A stretch of DNA of 5,445 bases from Chlamydiia bacterium (GTDB taxonomy: Bacteria > Chlamydiota > Chlamydiia > Chlamydiales > Simkaniaceae), in assembly GCA_020440405.1 (NCBI GenBank), contig JAGROF010000134.1, positions 1-5,445 of the forward strand. Reading direction: 5' to 3'. Under the pieces are notes generated by a model. That model saw only the letters and a program-made list of their open reading frames with translations, made no database searches and was not told where the DNA came from. This document shows, one piece after another, positions 1-5,389 of the stretch. The translations under genes were made by a program, and so were the position numbers. Each line of letters starts with the position of its first letter. The stretch's first letter is position 1.

Positions 1-24
1 ACCGAAAAATCGACTGAAACTTTT

Positions 25-202
25 TATCATAGCTAAAACAGTTTAAAATTGGGATGATTTAAACGAGAGATTTTTGATGGATTTTGACTCCTTAAAACCG
101 AGAACATTGTCCATGAGACAAGGAGAGGTTTTAAGGAGTCAAAAGACACCGGAAAGATCCGGGTAAATCATCCCAATTTTAAACTGTTTTAGCTATATGA
201 TA
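25..202. repeat. Nested long inverted repeat (MITE-like or giant hairpin)
   Basis: The outer arms 29-61 and 164-196 are perfect reverse complements over 33 bp; pairing continues outward (25-28 with 199-202) past a 2-base insertion (197-198). Inside lies a second perfect pair of 18 bp (82-99 with 127-144), and inside that a 5-bp pair (107-111 with 117-121). Between the outer and inner stems, 69-75 can pair with 153-159 with one G-U wobble, so the whole stretch could fold as one interrupted hairpin. The right interior also contains CCGG-aaagat-CCGG (149-162). No ORF of note lies inside. I see no convincing target-site duplication and no T-tract typical of an intrinsic terminator. It could be a miniature inverted-repeat element, a remnant insertion sequence, or a structured RNA/3' end signal of an upstream gene. 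The symmetry is certain; the identity is not. Confidence 0.85.
82..144. repeat. Inner hairpin of the nested repeat
   Basis: An 18-bp perfect inverted repeat (82-99 and 127-144, core GACTCCTTAAAACC / GGTTTTAAGGAGTC) encloses a 27-base loop. That loop has its own 5-bp stem, TTGTC (107-111) with GACAA (117-121). As RNA or as a DNA cruciform this is the most stable internal part of the larger element. The following bases (AAAAGACACC) give no T-tract on the + strand. On the minus strand the stem would be followed by the complement of 72-81, which is not a T-run either, so an intrinsic terminator is not supported in either direction. Confidence 0.7.
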
Positions 203-233
203 GATTTATTGTACCCGTTATAGACACGACTTC

Positions 234-902
234 ATGCATGCTGTTATTTTACGCCCCCTTTCACCTGCTGAATCGCAGAGGTTATTTGCTCAAACCTGCT
301 TATCTACATCTCACTATGTCGATAAATGGGAAGGGGAAGCTTCTTTTTCTCTATTTTACCTCTTTGATAGCTTGATTGGGCTGATACGCCTTCCTTATCT
401 ATATACAGAGGTGCAAAAAGTGATTGAGGCTGTAAAGGCTGAGGGAAAGCTTCAATTTATAGAAAGCGAGACTCTGGCTGTAATTGCTAGTGCGGCTGAG
501 ATTTGCATCTGGTGTGCGGAAAGAAAGTTTATTATTTTGAACAGGAGAGGGTGCAATGTTCTTCAAGGGATTTGTTACCTAAGTCGGATGATCATTTACG
601 AAAGAGCTGTTTTACAAGAAGGGGAAACCCTTTTCATGATGTGGAAAGGAAGGCAAACCGATAAAAAAGAATTTAATCACCTAAAAGTACAGTTTATTTC
701 ACACTTAACCTACTTAGGGTGGGTGGCTCATAATCTAATTATGACCTATAATGGAAAAGCCTATCCTCAAAAATATTTGAGATACCTCCACATAGTTAGT
801 ATTATTTTTGGTCTGATCGCTTCGGGGTATGAGGAGATGGATCCAAATCTTCGAAGAGCCTTTAAAAAATTTGTGCCTCAAAGGAGTATTTATTGCTTTT
901 AA
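234..902 (+). CDS. Uncharacterised 222-aa protein with hydrophobic segments
   Basis: I do not recognise this protein. It has moderately hydrophobic stretches at about residues 38-57 (FSLFYLFDSLIGLIRLPYLY), 79-102 (with a CIWC CxxC motif at 91-94), 154-171 and 182-198; the last two are separated by a short polar turn (YNGKAYPQKYLR) and could form a membrane hairpin. Six cysteines are present (22, 91, 94, 107, 114, 221), and the C-terminus is basic (RRAFKKFVPQR). No signal peptide is obvious. ATG 234 is the first ATG in frame; no Shine-Dalgarno precedes it, and the frame stays open upstream to a TAG at 201-203, at the edge of the inverted repeat, so the true N-terminus is uncertain. Its 3' end overlaps the next small ORF by 10 bases. 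In C. trachomatis the inclusion-membrane gene CT529 (Cap1) sits just upstream of rplC; the shared position is suggestive, but I see no clear sequence likeness. Confidence 0.7.
   Translation: MHAVILRPLSPAESQRLFAQTCLSTSHYVDKWEGEASFSLFYLFDSLIGLIRLPYLYTEVQKVIEAVKAEGKLQFIESETLAVIASAAEICIWCAERKFIILNRRGCNVLQGICYLSRMIIYERAVLQEGETLFMMWKGRQTDKKEFNHLKVQFISHLTYLGWVAHNLIMTYNGKAYPQKYLRYLHIVSIIFGLIASGYEEMDPNLRRAFKKFVPQRSIYCF
881..886 (+). promoter_or_regulatory. Shine-Dalgarno for the small TTG-start ORF
   Basis: AAGGAG lies inside the last codons of the 222-aa gene, six bases before TTG 893. It is among the best Shine-Dalgarno matches in the window, and it supports TTG 893 as a real start and coupling to translation of the upstream gene. 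Confidence 0.6.
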
Positions 903-1030
903 TAAGAGAGCGACTAGCTATTACTCTTTTCTTTGCAATTTTAGGAGTGCTTATAACCGTTGCATGGATCACGCGCGAAAATATTGACCCAGAAGTAGAA
1001 AGTAAAGTTTTCAGTGGAAGAGAAAGTTAA
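893..1030 (+). CDS. Small single-pass membrane protein, 45 aa, TTG start
   Basis: This reading frame begins at TTG 893 and ends at TAA 1028-1030. The product starts (M)LLIRERLAITLFFAILGV and continues LITVAWITRENIDPEVESK, ending VFSGRES. Residues about 8-26 form one strong transmembrane helix, preceded by positive residues (RER) and followed by a short charged tail, suggesting an N-in, C-out or signal-anchor topology. The start is supported by an AAGGAG Shine-Dalgarno at six bases spacing; there is no ATG or GTG alternative near the beginning, since the next in-frame GTG (947) lies inside the helix. It overlaps the 3' end of the 222-aa gene by 10 bases in another frame, which suggests coupled expression of the pair. 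I do not recognise the family. Holin-like, regulatory or complex-subunit roles are all open. The charge and hydrophobicity pattern argues for a real gene, but the short length limits confidence. Confidence 0.6.
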   Translation: MLLIRERLAITLFFAILGVLITVAWITRENIDPEVESKVFSGRES

Positions 1031-1067
1031 CCTTCCAGAAATTTTCATTGTACAAAATATCCACCTT

Positions 1068-1095
1068 TTGATAACCTTTCCGCTTTAGCCATAAA
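1068..1095 (+). promoter_or_regulatory. Candidate promoter for the ribosomal protein operon
   Basis: TTGATA (1068-1073, five of six to the sigma-70 -35 consensus) and CATAAA (1090-1095, four of six to the -10) are separated by 16 bases in the gap before rplC, leaving a leader of roughly 75-80 bases. The -10 lies inside the interrupted palindrome GCCAT-AA-ATGGC (1088-1099), which could act as an operator. A weaker alternative is TTGTAC (1048-1053) with GATAAC (1070-1075). Assigned by eye from consensus and location only. Confidence 0.35.
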
Positions 1096-1168
1096 TGGCG
1101 TGGTATCAATTTTGATGACTCCGCTGTTGCTCAATAGTGTTAACAATCGCGAACCCACGTTCGACAAA

Positions 1169-1172
1169 AGGA
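1169..1172 (+). promoter_or_regulatory. Shine-Dalgarno deciding the rplC start
   Basis: AGGA sits seven bases before ATG 1180 but only one base before ATG 1174. Normal spacing therefore favours ATG 1180 as the rplC start, which removes the residues MN from the longer frame. Confidence 0.6.
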
Positions 1173-1179
1173 AATGAAT

Positions 1180-1833
1180 ATGTCACTAAAGCTGATGGGC
1201 AAGAAGAAAGGAATGACCCGTGTATTTGACGAAAAGGGAAACCTGATTGTCTGTACAGTCATTGCTGCCGAGCCAAATGTGATTGTCCAGATCAAAAATC
1301 AAGAGAAGGATGGTTACAATGCGGTTCAGCTTGGAGCTGTTAAAGTTCCAGAGTCCAAAAAGAAGAATATTTCAAAACCTCTCGTCGGCCACTTTGCAAG
1401 AGCAAAGGTCGAGCCAAGACGCCACCTTTTAGAATCACGCCTTGATCAAGTGGAAGAGTTTGAGCTGGGGCAAGAGGTGGGAATCGACTACTTTTCTGAC
1501 GTAGATTTTGTTGACGTATGTGGAACCTCTAAAGGAAAAGGGTTTCAGGGAGTTGTGAAGCGTCATGGGTTTGGCGGAGGGCCAGGATCTCATGGATCAG
1601 GGTTTAACAGAACAGCTGGATCGACTGGAATGAGAAGTACACCCGGGCGCAGCCTGCCAGGTGTGAAAAAAGCAGGACAGATGGGATCTCAGAAGGTGAC
1701 GGCAGAAAACCTCAAGGTGATTCGCATTGATGCTGAGAAACAAGTGATACTCGTAAAAGGGGCTGTTCCAGGAGCAAGGAACAGCCTTCTTTATATCCGG
1801 AAATCGGTTAAGAAAACCCCTGTAAAAAAATAG
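1180..1833 (+). CDS. rplC: 50S ribosomal protein L3
   Basis: L3 binds 23S rRNA early in 50S assembly, and its long loop reaches toward the peptidyl-transferase centre. From ATG 1180 the product is 217 residues, near the usual 205-225. It opens MSLKLMGKKKGMTRVF, the family N-terminus. The signature region spans about 117-157: SKGKGFQGVVKRHGF, GGGPGSHGSGFNRTAGS, then TGMRSTPGRSLPG. The C-terminal barrel strands follow (VILVKGAVPGARNSLLYI). ATG 1174 is two codons upstream in frame and cannot be excluded, but spacing to AGGA favours 1180. The loop reads GSTGMRSTPG where E. coli has GSIGQNQTPG, so the glutamine methylated by PrmB in E. coli is absent, as in Chlamydia from memory. It is the first gene of the operon; rpsJ is not in front of it. 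Confidence 0.97.
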   Translation: MSLKLMGKKKGMTRVFDEKGNLIVCTVIAAEPNVIVQIKNQEKDGYNAVQLGAVKVPESKKKNISKPLVGHFARAKVEPRRHLLESRLDQVEEFELGQEVGIDYFSDVDFVDVCGTSKGKGFQGVVKRHGFGGGPGSHGSGFNRTAGSTGMRSTPGRSLPGVKKAGQMGSQKVTAENLKVIRIDAEKQVILVKGAVPGARNSLLYIRKSVKKTPVKK

Positions 1834-1845
1834 GAATAGACTGCG

Positions 1846-2496
1846 GTGAAACTCAAGAAGTATGATTTAAAAGGAAAAGAAGTCGAAGAAGTCGAGATTG
1901 ATGAAAAACTTCTTCAGGTTTCTGTGAATCCGCAACTGATTAAAGACTACATTGTTGCAGTGCGGAAAAATGCGCGGCAGTGGAGTGCCAATACTAAGGG
2001 GCGGTCTGAAATTGCTCTTTCGAACTCAAAGCCTCACCCTCAGAAGGGAACAGGCCGAGCAAGGCAAGGATGTATAAAGACTTCTCAGTACCGTAAAGGG
2101 GCTGTTGTTTTTGGTCCGAAGCCGAAGTTTGATCAACATGTGCGCATTAATCGAAAAGAAAGGCGCGCTGCTATCCACTATCTCCTTGCGCAAAAGATGG
2201 CCGAAGGGAAAATGTCTCTGCTTAAGTTAGGGGAACTCAAAGAGCCTAAGACAAAATCGGTTTGTGAATTCCTAAGTGCTGCAGGGCTTAGAAAGAAAAA
2301 AGTCCTTTTCCTCTGCGATGATGGGGAAAAGACGCAAAAAGAACGTTCCAACTTCTATTTAAGTATGCGGAATATTCCTGGAGCACGCTTTATGCCGATT
2401 GATAGTATCAGCGGATATGATTTAATGAGAACACAAGAGGTTGTTGTCATCGATTCCGCTCAACAAGAACTTTTAAGCGCCCTGGGGGGAAAGTAG
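1846..2496 (+). CDS. rplD: 50S ribosomal protein L4
   Basis: L4 is a primary 23S rRNA-binding protein; its extended loop lines the polypeptide exit tunnel beside L22. The product is 216 residues, slightly longer than in E. coli (201) and close to chlamydial L4. Loop residues are visible at 62-76 (KPHPQKGTGRARQGC), followed by FGPKPKFDQHVRINRKERRAA, a pattern I associate with Chlamydiae. The C-terminal alpha/beta region ends with SGYDLMRTQEVVVIDSAQQ, the usual conserved close. The start is GTG 1846, with AGGAA at 1832-1836 overlapping the rplC stop codon; no ATG is better placed. The gap after rplC is 12 bases and the stop codon abuts the rplW start. In E. coli L4 also represses its own operon through the S10 leader; rpsJ and such a leader are not present upstream here, so that mechanism is not evident. 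Confidence 0.97.
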   Translation: MKLKKYDLKGKEVEEVEIDEKLLQVSVNPQLIKDYIVAVRKNARQWSANTKGRSEIALSNSKPHPQKGTGRARQGCIKTSQYRKGAVVFGPKPKFDQHVRINRKERRAAIHYLLAQKMAEGKMSLLKLGELKEPKTKSVCEFLSAAGLRKKKVLFLCDDGEKTQKERSNFYLSMRNIPGARFMPIDSISGYDLMRTQEVVVIDSAQQELLSALGGK

Positions 2497-2835
2497 ATGC
2501 AAGATAGAAATCCTTATCACGTCATTAAAGCCCGCCATGTCACTGAAAAGACAACGGTTCTTGAAGGGCTTCAGCATTCAAACAGTAATAAGTACACGAG
2601 TAAATGCTCGTCTCCAAAGTATGTCTTCATTGTAGACAAGAATGCTAACAAGAATGAAATCTCTCGAGCCCTTGAAGAGATTTACAAAGAGAAAAAGATT
2701 AAAGTAAAGGGTGTGAACACCATTAACATCAAGCCAAAGAAACGACGAGTTCGAGGTTATAAAGGTTTTCGCCCTGCAGTAAAAAAAGCAATCGTCACTC
2801 TCGAGAGTGGGGATTCAATTGACGATGCAGTTTAG
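2497..2835 (+). CDS. rplW: 50S ribosomal protein L23
   Basis: L23 sits at the mouth of the exit tunnel and is the docking site of trigger factor and of the signal recognition particle. The product is 112 residues against about 100 in E. coli. It shows the family start ([13 protein letters not shown]), the strand [14 protein letters not shown], the helix [19 protein letters not shown], and a C-terminal strand [13 protein letters not shown]. The extra length lies mostly in residues about 22-40 ([18 protein letters not shown]), an insertion that chlamydial L23 also carries, in my recollection. ATG 2497 follows the TAG of rplD with no gap. The G-run at 2484-2490 (GGGGGGA) inside rplD serves as Shine-Dalgarno. 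The arrangement implies strong translational coupling between L4 and L23. Confidence 0.96.
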   Translation: MQDRNPYHVIKARHVTEKTTVLEGLQHSNSNKYTSKCSSPKYVFIVDKNANKNEISRALEEIYKEKKIKVKGVNTINIKPKKRRVRGYKGFRPAVKKAIVTLESGDSIDDAV

Positions 2836-2843
2836 GAGATAGA

Positions 2844-3686
2844 ATGGTAAAGAAGTTTCGACCGACAACACCCGGACAGAGAAAGTTAGTTCTCCCTAGC
2901 TTTGGTCAATTAACGCGCGTTAAAGGCAAAAGAGCTACAGTGAAACCGACAAAATCACTGATGACTCCAAAACGACGCACTAATGGAAGAAACCACCATG
3001 GCCACATTACCTGTCGTCATAAAGGTGGAGGCCACAAAAGATTCTATCGACTCATTGACTTTAAGCGAGATAAAGATGGAATCGAAGCCAAGGTTGCTTC
3101 TGTGGAATATGATCCAAACCGATCTGCGCATATTGCTTTACTAAGCTATCTAGATGGGGAAAAAAGATATATTATTGCTCCTGAAGGGCTCAAGAAGGGA
3201 GATAAGCTTTTGTCTGGAGACAAGGCTCCCTTTAAGCCAGGGTGTGCAATGGAACTCAAGAGCATGCCGCTTGGTTCTACTGTGCATAATATTGAGCTTT
3301 ATCCAGGAAGAGGAGCGAAACTTGTCCGCTCAGCAGGACTTTCTGCGCAACTCATGGCACGGAGTGGGGGATATGCCACAATCAAGATGCCATCTGGTGA
3401 AGTCAGAATGGTCCGAGAAACATGTCGTGCAACATTTGGTGTCGTTTCAAATGCTGAAAATGCCCTTCGCGTTGAGGGGAAAGCGGGACGGTCTCGATGG
3501 AAAGGGATTCGACCGACAGTGCGCGGAACAGCGATGAACCCTGTTGACCACCCTCATGGAGGAGGTGAAGGACGCCACAATGGATATATTCCTCAAACGC
3601 CTTGGGGAATGCAGACAAAGGGATACCGAACCCGCTCGAAGAAAAAGTCAAAGAAGATGATCGTGAAAGACCGAAGGAAGAAATAA
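2844..3686 (+). CDS. rplB: 50S ribosomal protein L2
   Basis: L2 is one of the most conserved ribosomal proteins and is needed for subunit association and peptidyl-transferase activity. The product has 280 residues (E. coli 273). The N-terminal RNA-binding OB-like part includes [20 protein letters not shown] and the strand [17 protein letters not shown]; the central SH3-like domain includes [17 protein letters not shown]. The C-terminal signature [12 protein letters not shown] is intact. His236 in it corresponds to the E. coli His229 implicated in function. The basic tail ([18 protein letters not shown]) is typical. The start ATG 2844 lies behind AGGAGA at 2834-2839, which overlaps the rplW stop. 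The stop TAA is directly followed by the rpsS ATG. No oddities. Confidence 0.98.
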   Translation: MVKKFRPTTPGQRKLVLPSFGQLTRVKGKRATVKPTKSLMTPKRRTNGRNHHGHITCRHKGGGHKRFYRLIDFKRDKDGIEAKVASVEYDPNRSAHIALLSYLDGEKRYIIAPEGLKKGDKLLSGDKAPFKPGCAMELKSMPLGSTVHNIELYPGRGAKLVRSAGLSAQLMARSGGYATIKMPSGEVRMVRETCRATFGVVSNAENALRVEGKAGRSRWKGIRPTVRGTAMNPVDHPHGGGEGRHNGYIPQTPWGMQTKGYRTRSKKKSKKMIVKDRRKK

Positions 3687-3950
3687 ATGGGTAGAAGCTT
3701 AAGAAAAGGTCCCTTTGTGGATCATCATCTATTAAAAAAGATCCTCAAGCAAAATGAAGCGGGATCAAAAAATATCGTTAAAACATGGTCTAGGCGATCG
3801 ATGATTATTCCAGAAATGATTGGGCATACGATCGAAGTCCATAATGGCAAAAAATTTATCTCAGTGTTTGTATCTGAGAACATGGTGGGCCATCGGCTTG
3901 GAGAGTTTTCTCCTACACGTCTCTTTAAAGGCCACCCAGTGAAGAAATAA
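3687..3950 (+). CDS. rpsS: 30S ribosomal protein S19
   Basis: S19 binds 16S rRNA in the head of the 30S subunit with S13 and contacts the A-site tRNA region and the B1 intersubunit bridge. The 87-residue product is full length (E. coli 92). It begins [18 protein letters not shown] and has the conserved core [20 protein letters not shown], then [20 protein letters not shown] and EFSPTR. The ATG comes immediately after the rplB TAA, with AAGGA at 3674-3678 inside the last rplB codons eight bases away, so its translation is probably coupled to L2. It is followed by a 13-base gap to rplV. Confidence 0.97.
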   Translation: MGRSLRKGPFVDHHLLKKILKQNEAGSKNIVKTWSRRSMIIPEMIGHTIEVHNGKKFISVFVSENMVGHRLGEFSPTRLFKGHPVKK

Positions 3951-3963
3951 AGGAAAAGGAAAC

Positions 3964-4302
3964 ATGCGAGAAGCGAAAGCGAAAACGAAATACGTCCGGA
4001 TCAGCCCAAGGAAAGCACGTCTTGCTGCTGACTTGATCCGAGGAAAGGCGTGTGAAGAGGCGCTCATACAACTCCTTTATTCAAATTTAAAGGGAGGGCG
4101 CCTCCTGAAGAAAACTCTTGATAGTGCAATTGCCAATGCAGAGACACTCTATAGCGTTCAACGCCGTGACTTGAAAGTGAAAGAGGTACGTGTGGATGCA
4201 GGACCGGTTATGAAGCGGGCCAAATCAAAGAGCCGCGGTGGAAGAGTGCCTATCATGAAGCGGATGAGCCATTTTACGGTCATCGTTGGAACGGAAAGTT
4301 AA
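3964..4302 (+). CDS. rplV: 50S ribosomal protein L22
   Basis: L22 spans the 50S subunit; its beta-hairpin forms part of the exit-tunnel constriction with L4, the site where changes give macrolide resistance. The 112-residue product has the family core [19 protein letters not shown], the helix [14 protein letters not shown], the strand [14 protein letters not shown], the hairpin tip region [15 protein letters not shown], and the closing strand SHFTVIVG. The hairpin shows no deletion relative to chlamydial L22 as I remember it. The start ATG 3964 is preceded by two AAGGA motifs (3950-3954 and 3956-3960); the first has the more usual spacing. It lies 13 bases after rpsS and 10 bases before rpsC. 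Confidence 0.96.
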   Translation: MREAKAKTKYVRISPRKARLAADLIRGKACEEALIQLLYSNLKGGRLLKKTLDSAIANAETLYSVQRRDLKVKEVRVDAGPVMKRAKSKSRGGRVPIMKRMSHFTVIVGTES

Positions 4303-4303
4303 A

Positions 4304-4309
4304 AGAGGA
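4304..4309 (+). promoter_or_regulatory. Shine-Dalgarno deciding the rpsC start
   Basis: AGAGGA lies just before ATG 4313 in the 10-base gap after rplV. The longer in-frame ATG at 4286 would overlap the rplV end and add MERKVKRGN, residues not found in the S3 family. The site and the family N-terminus MGQK therefore place the start at 4313. Confidence 0.7.
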
Positions 4310-4312
4310 AAC

Positions 4313-4942
4313 ATGGGACAGAAAACATCACCAACTGGATTTAGACTTGCTCTTAAGAAGAACTGGAAATCCCTATGGTATGCCAATAAGCAAGAGTTTG
4401 GACAGCATCTTTTTGAAGACCGCTTAATTCGCAACTTCCTCATTAAAAAGCCTTGTTGTGTGGGAACAGCTGAGATCGTCATCAAGCGAATGAGTGAGAA
4501 GATTGAGGTAACGCTTCACACAGCCAGACCAGGTCTTGTGATCGGGAAGAAAGGGGCTGAAATTGAGGTCATTAAGCAAGAACTTAAAAAGCTCACAGGA
4601 AAAGAAATCTGGATTGAGGTTGCTGAGATCAAGCGGCCAGATCTCGATGCAAAACTTGTAGCTGAAGGAATTGCAAAGCAATTAGAAAGACGTGTGGCTT
4701 TTAGACGTGTTCTCAAGAAAGCAATTCAAGCCTCAATGGATGCAGGTGCAGCTGGAATTAAGGTTCAGATTTCTGGGCGGATTGGAGGAGCTGAGATTGC
4801 GCGGACTGAGTGGTATAAAGAGGGACGGATTCCTTTGCACACGATGCGAGCAAACATTCAATATGCAACAGCACGAGCGGAAACGACTTATGGATCCATT
4901 GGAGTCAAAGTGTGGATCAATAAAGGCGAACAACACGGATAG
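4313..4942 (+). CDS. rpsC: 30S ribosomal protein S3
   Basis: S3 lies in the 30S head at the mRNA entry pore, where with S4 and S5 it contributes to mRNA unwinding. From ATG 4313 it has 209 residues. It begins MGQKTSPTGFRLALKKNWKS, as expected of S3, and LWYANKQEF is chlamydia-like. The KH domain holds the nucleic-acid-binding loop GLVIGKKGAE (GKKG at 78-81). The C-terminal domain carries ERRVAFRRVLKKA (about 125-137), then SGRIGGAEIARTEWYKEGR and PLHTMRANIQYATARAETTYG, ending GVKVWINKGEQ. It lacks the longer Ala/Pro-rich tail that I recall in Chlamydia S3 (about 224 residues). The in-frame ATG 4286 overlaps rplV and is less likely. The gap to rplP is 19 bases. Confidence 0.97.
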   Translation: MGQKTSPTGFRLALKKNWKSLWYANKQEFGQHLFEDRLIRNFLIKKPCCVGTAEIVIKRMSEKIEVTLHTARPGLVIGKKGAEIEVIKQELKKLTGKEIWIEVAEIKRPDLDAKLVAEGIAKQLERRVAFRRVLKKAIQASMDAGAAGIKVQISGRIGGAEIARTEWYKEGRIPLHTMRANIQYATARAETTYGSIGVKVWINKGEQHG

Positions 4943-4961
4943 GAATTAGGAGAAGATCGTA

Positions 4962-5381
4962 ATGGCACTGATACCAGGACGCCCAAAGTTTAGAAAACAG
5001 CAAAAGGGTTCGATGCGAGGAACCACAAAAGGTGGGCAATTCATTGAATTCGGCGATTATGGAATGCAAATTCTTGATCGTGGGCGCATTACAAATCAGC
5101 AGATTGAAGCTTGCCGGGTTGCGATTACCCGATACTTTAGCCGTAAAGGAAAGGTGTGGATTCGCATTTTCCCAGATAAACCGATTACGAAAAAGCCTGC
5201 AGAAACACGAATGGGTAAAGGAAAAGGGGGAACGGATCACTGGGTAGCAGTGGCGCGACCTGGGCGGATTTTATTCGAAGTGGCGAATGTTTCAAAAGAT
5301 GAAGCAAAGAAAGCCCTTTTAAAAGCTGCAGCGAAACTTCCCTTTAGAACGCGCTTTGTTGAGCGTGTGGAAAGAGTGTAA
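4962..5381 (+). CDS. rplP: 50S ribosomal protein L16
   Basis: L16 binds late in 50S assembly and helps position the acceptor arm of A-site tRNA near the peptidyl-transferase centre. The 139-residue product is full length (E. coli 136). Visible family features are [15 protein letters not shown] at the N-terminus, the segment [38 protein letters not shown], the motif RMGKGKGG and [14 protein letters not shown]. Arg83 of RMGKGKG corresponds to E. coli Arg81, which is hydroxylated there by the oxygenase YcfD/RoxA. ATG 4962 follows AGGAGA at 4948-4953 with eight bases spacing. The final residues [13 protein letters not shown] match the family end. The next ORF begins eight bases after its stop. 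Confidence 0.97.
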   Translation: MALIPGRPKFRKQQKGSMRGTTKGGQFIEFGDYGMQILDRGRITNQQIEACRVAITRYFSRKGKVWIRIFPDKPITKKPAETRMGKGKGGTDHWVAVARPGRILFEVANVSKDEAKKALLKAAAKLPFRTRFVERVERV

Positions 5382-5389
5382 GAGGGTGT

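Noticed and set aside
1..36. Open frame at the left edge ending TEKSTETFYHS then TAA, possibly the C-terminus of an upstream gene
   Set aside because: Only eleven residues, partly inside the inverted repeat; another frame (ending at TAA 44-46) is equally open, so neither is supported.
196..224. Promoter for the 222-aa gene (TATGAT at 196-201 or TATAGA at 219-224 as -10)
   Set aside because: No acceptable -35 element lies at 16-18 bases upstream of either, and the region overlaps the arm of the inverted repeat.
1009..1045. Possible terminator hairpin at the end of the 45-aa ORF (TTTC-bulge-TGGAAG with CTTCCAGAAA, then TTTT)
   Set aside because: The stem is AT-rich and has a 2-base bulge and an 11-base loop, and the T-tract is only four bases; too weak to call an intrinsic terminator.
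3154..3537. 127-aa + strand ORF inside rplB
   Set aside because: It lies wholly within the L2 gene in another frame, and L2 is unambiguous; it is a shadow.
4286..4312. Extended S3 start at ATG 4286
   Set aside because: It would overlap rplV and add MERKVKRGN before the conserved MGQK start; ATG 4313 has a Shine-Dalgarno and fits the family.
4225..4485. Minus-strand ORF across the rplV-rpsC junction, and similar minus-strand ORFs within rplB, rpsS/rplV, rpsC and rplP
   Set aside because: All are antisense to highly conserved ribosomal genes, with no ribosome-binding sites or recognisable domains.
4692..4949. 85-aa + strand ORF overlapping the 3' half of rpsC
   Set aside because: Out-of-frame shadow of S3; its composition reflects the codon pattern of the real gene.
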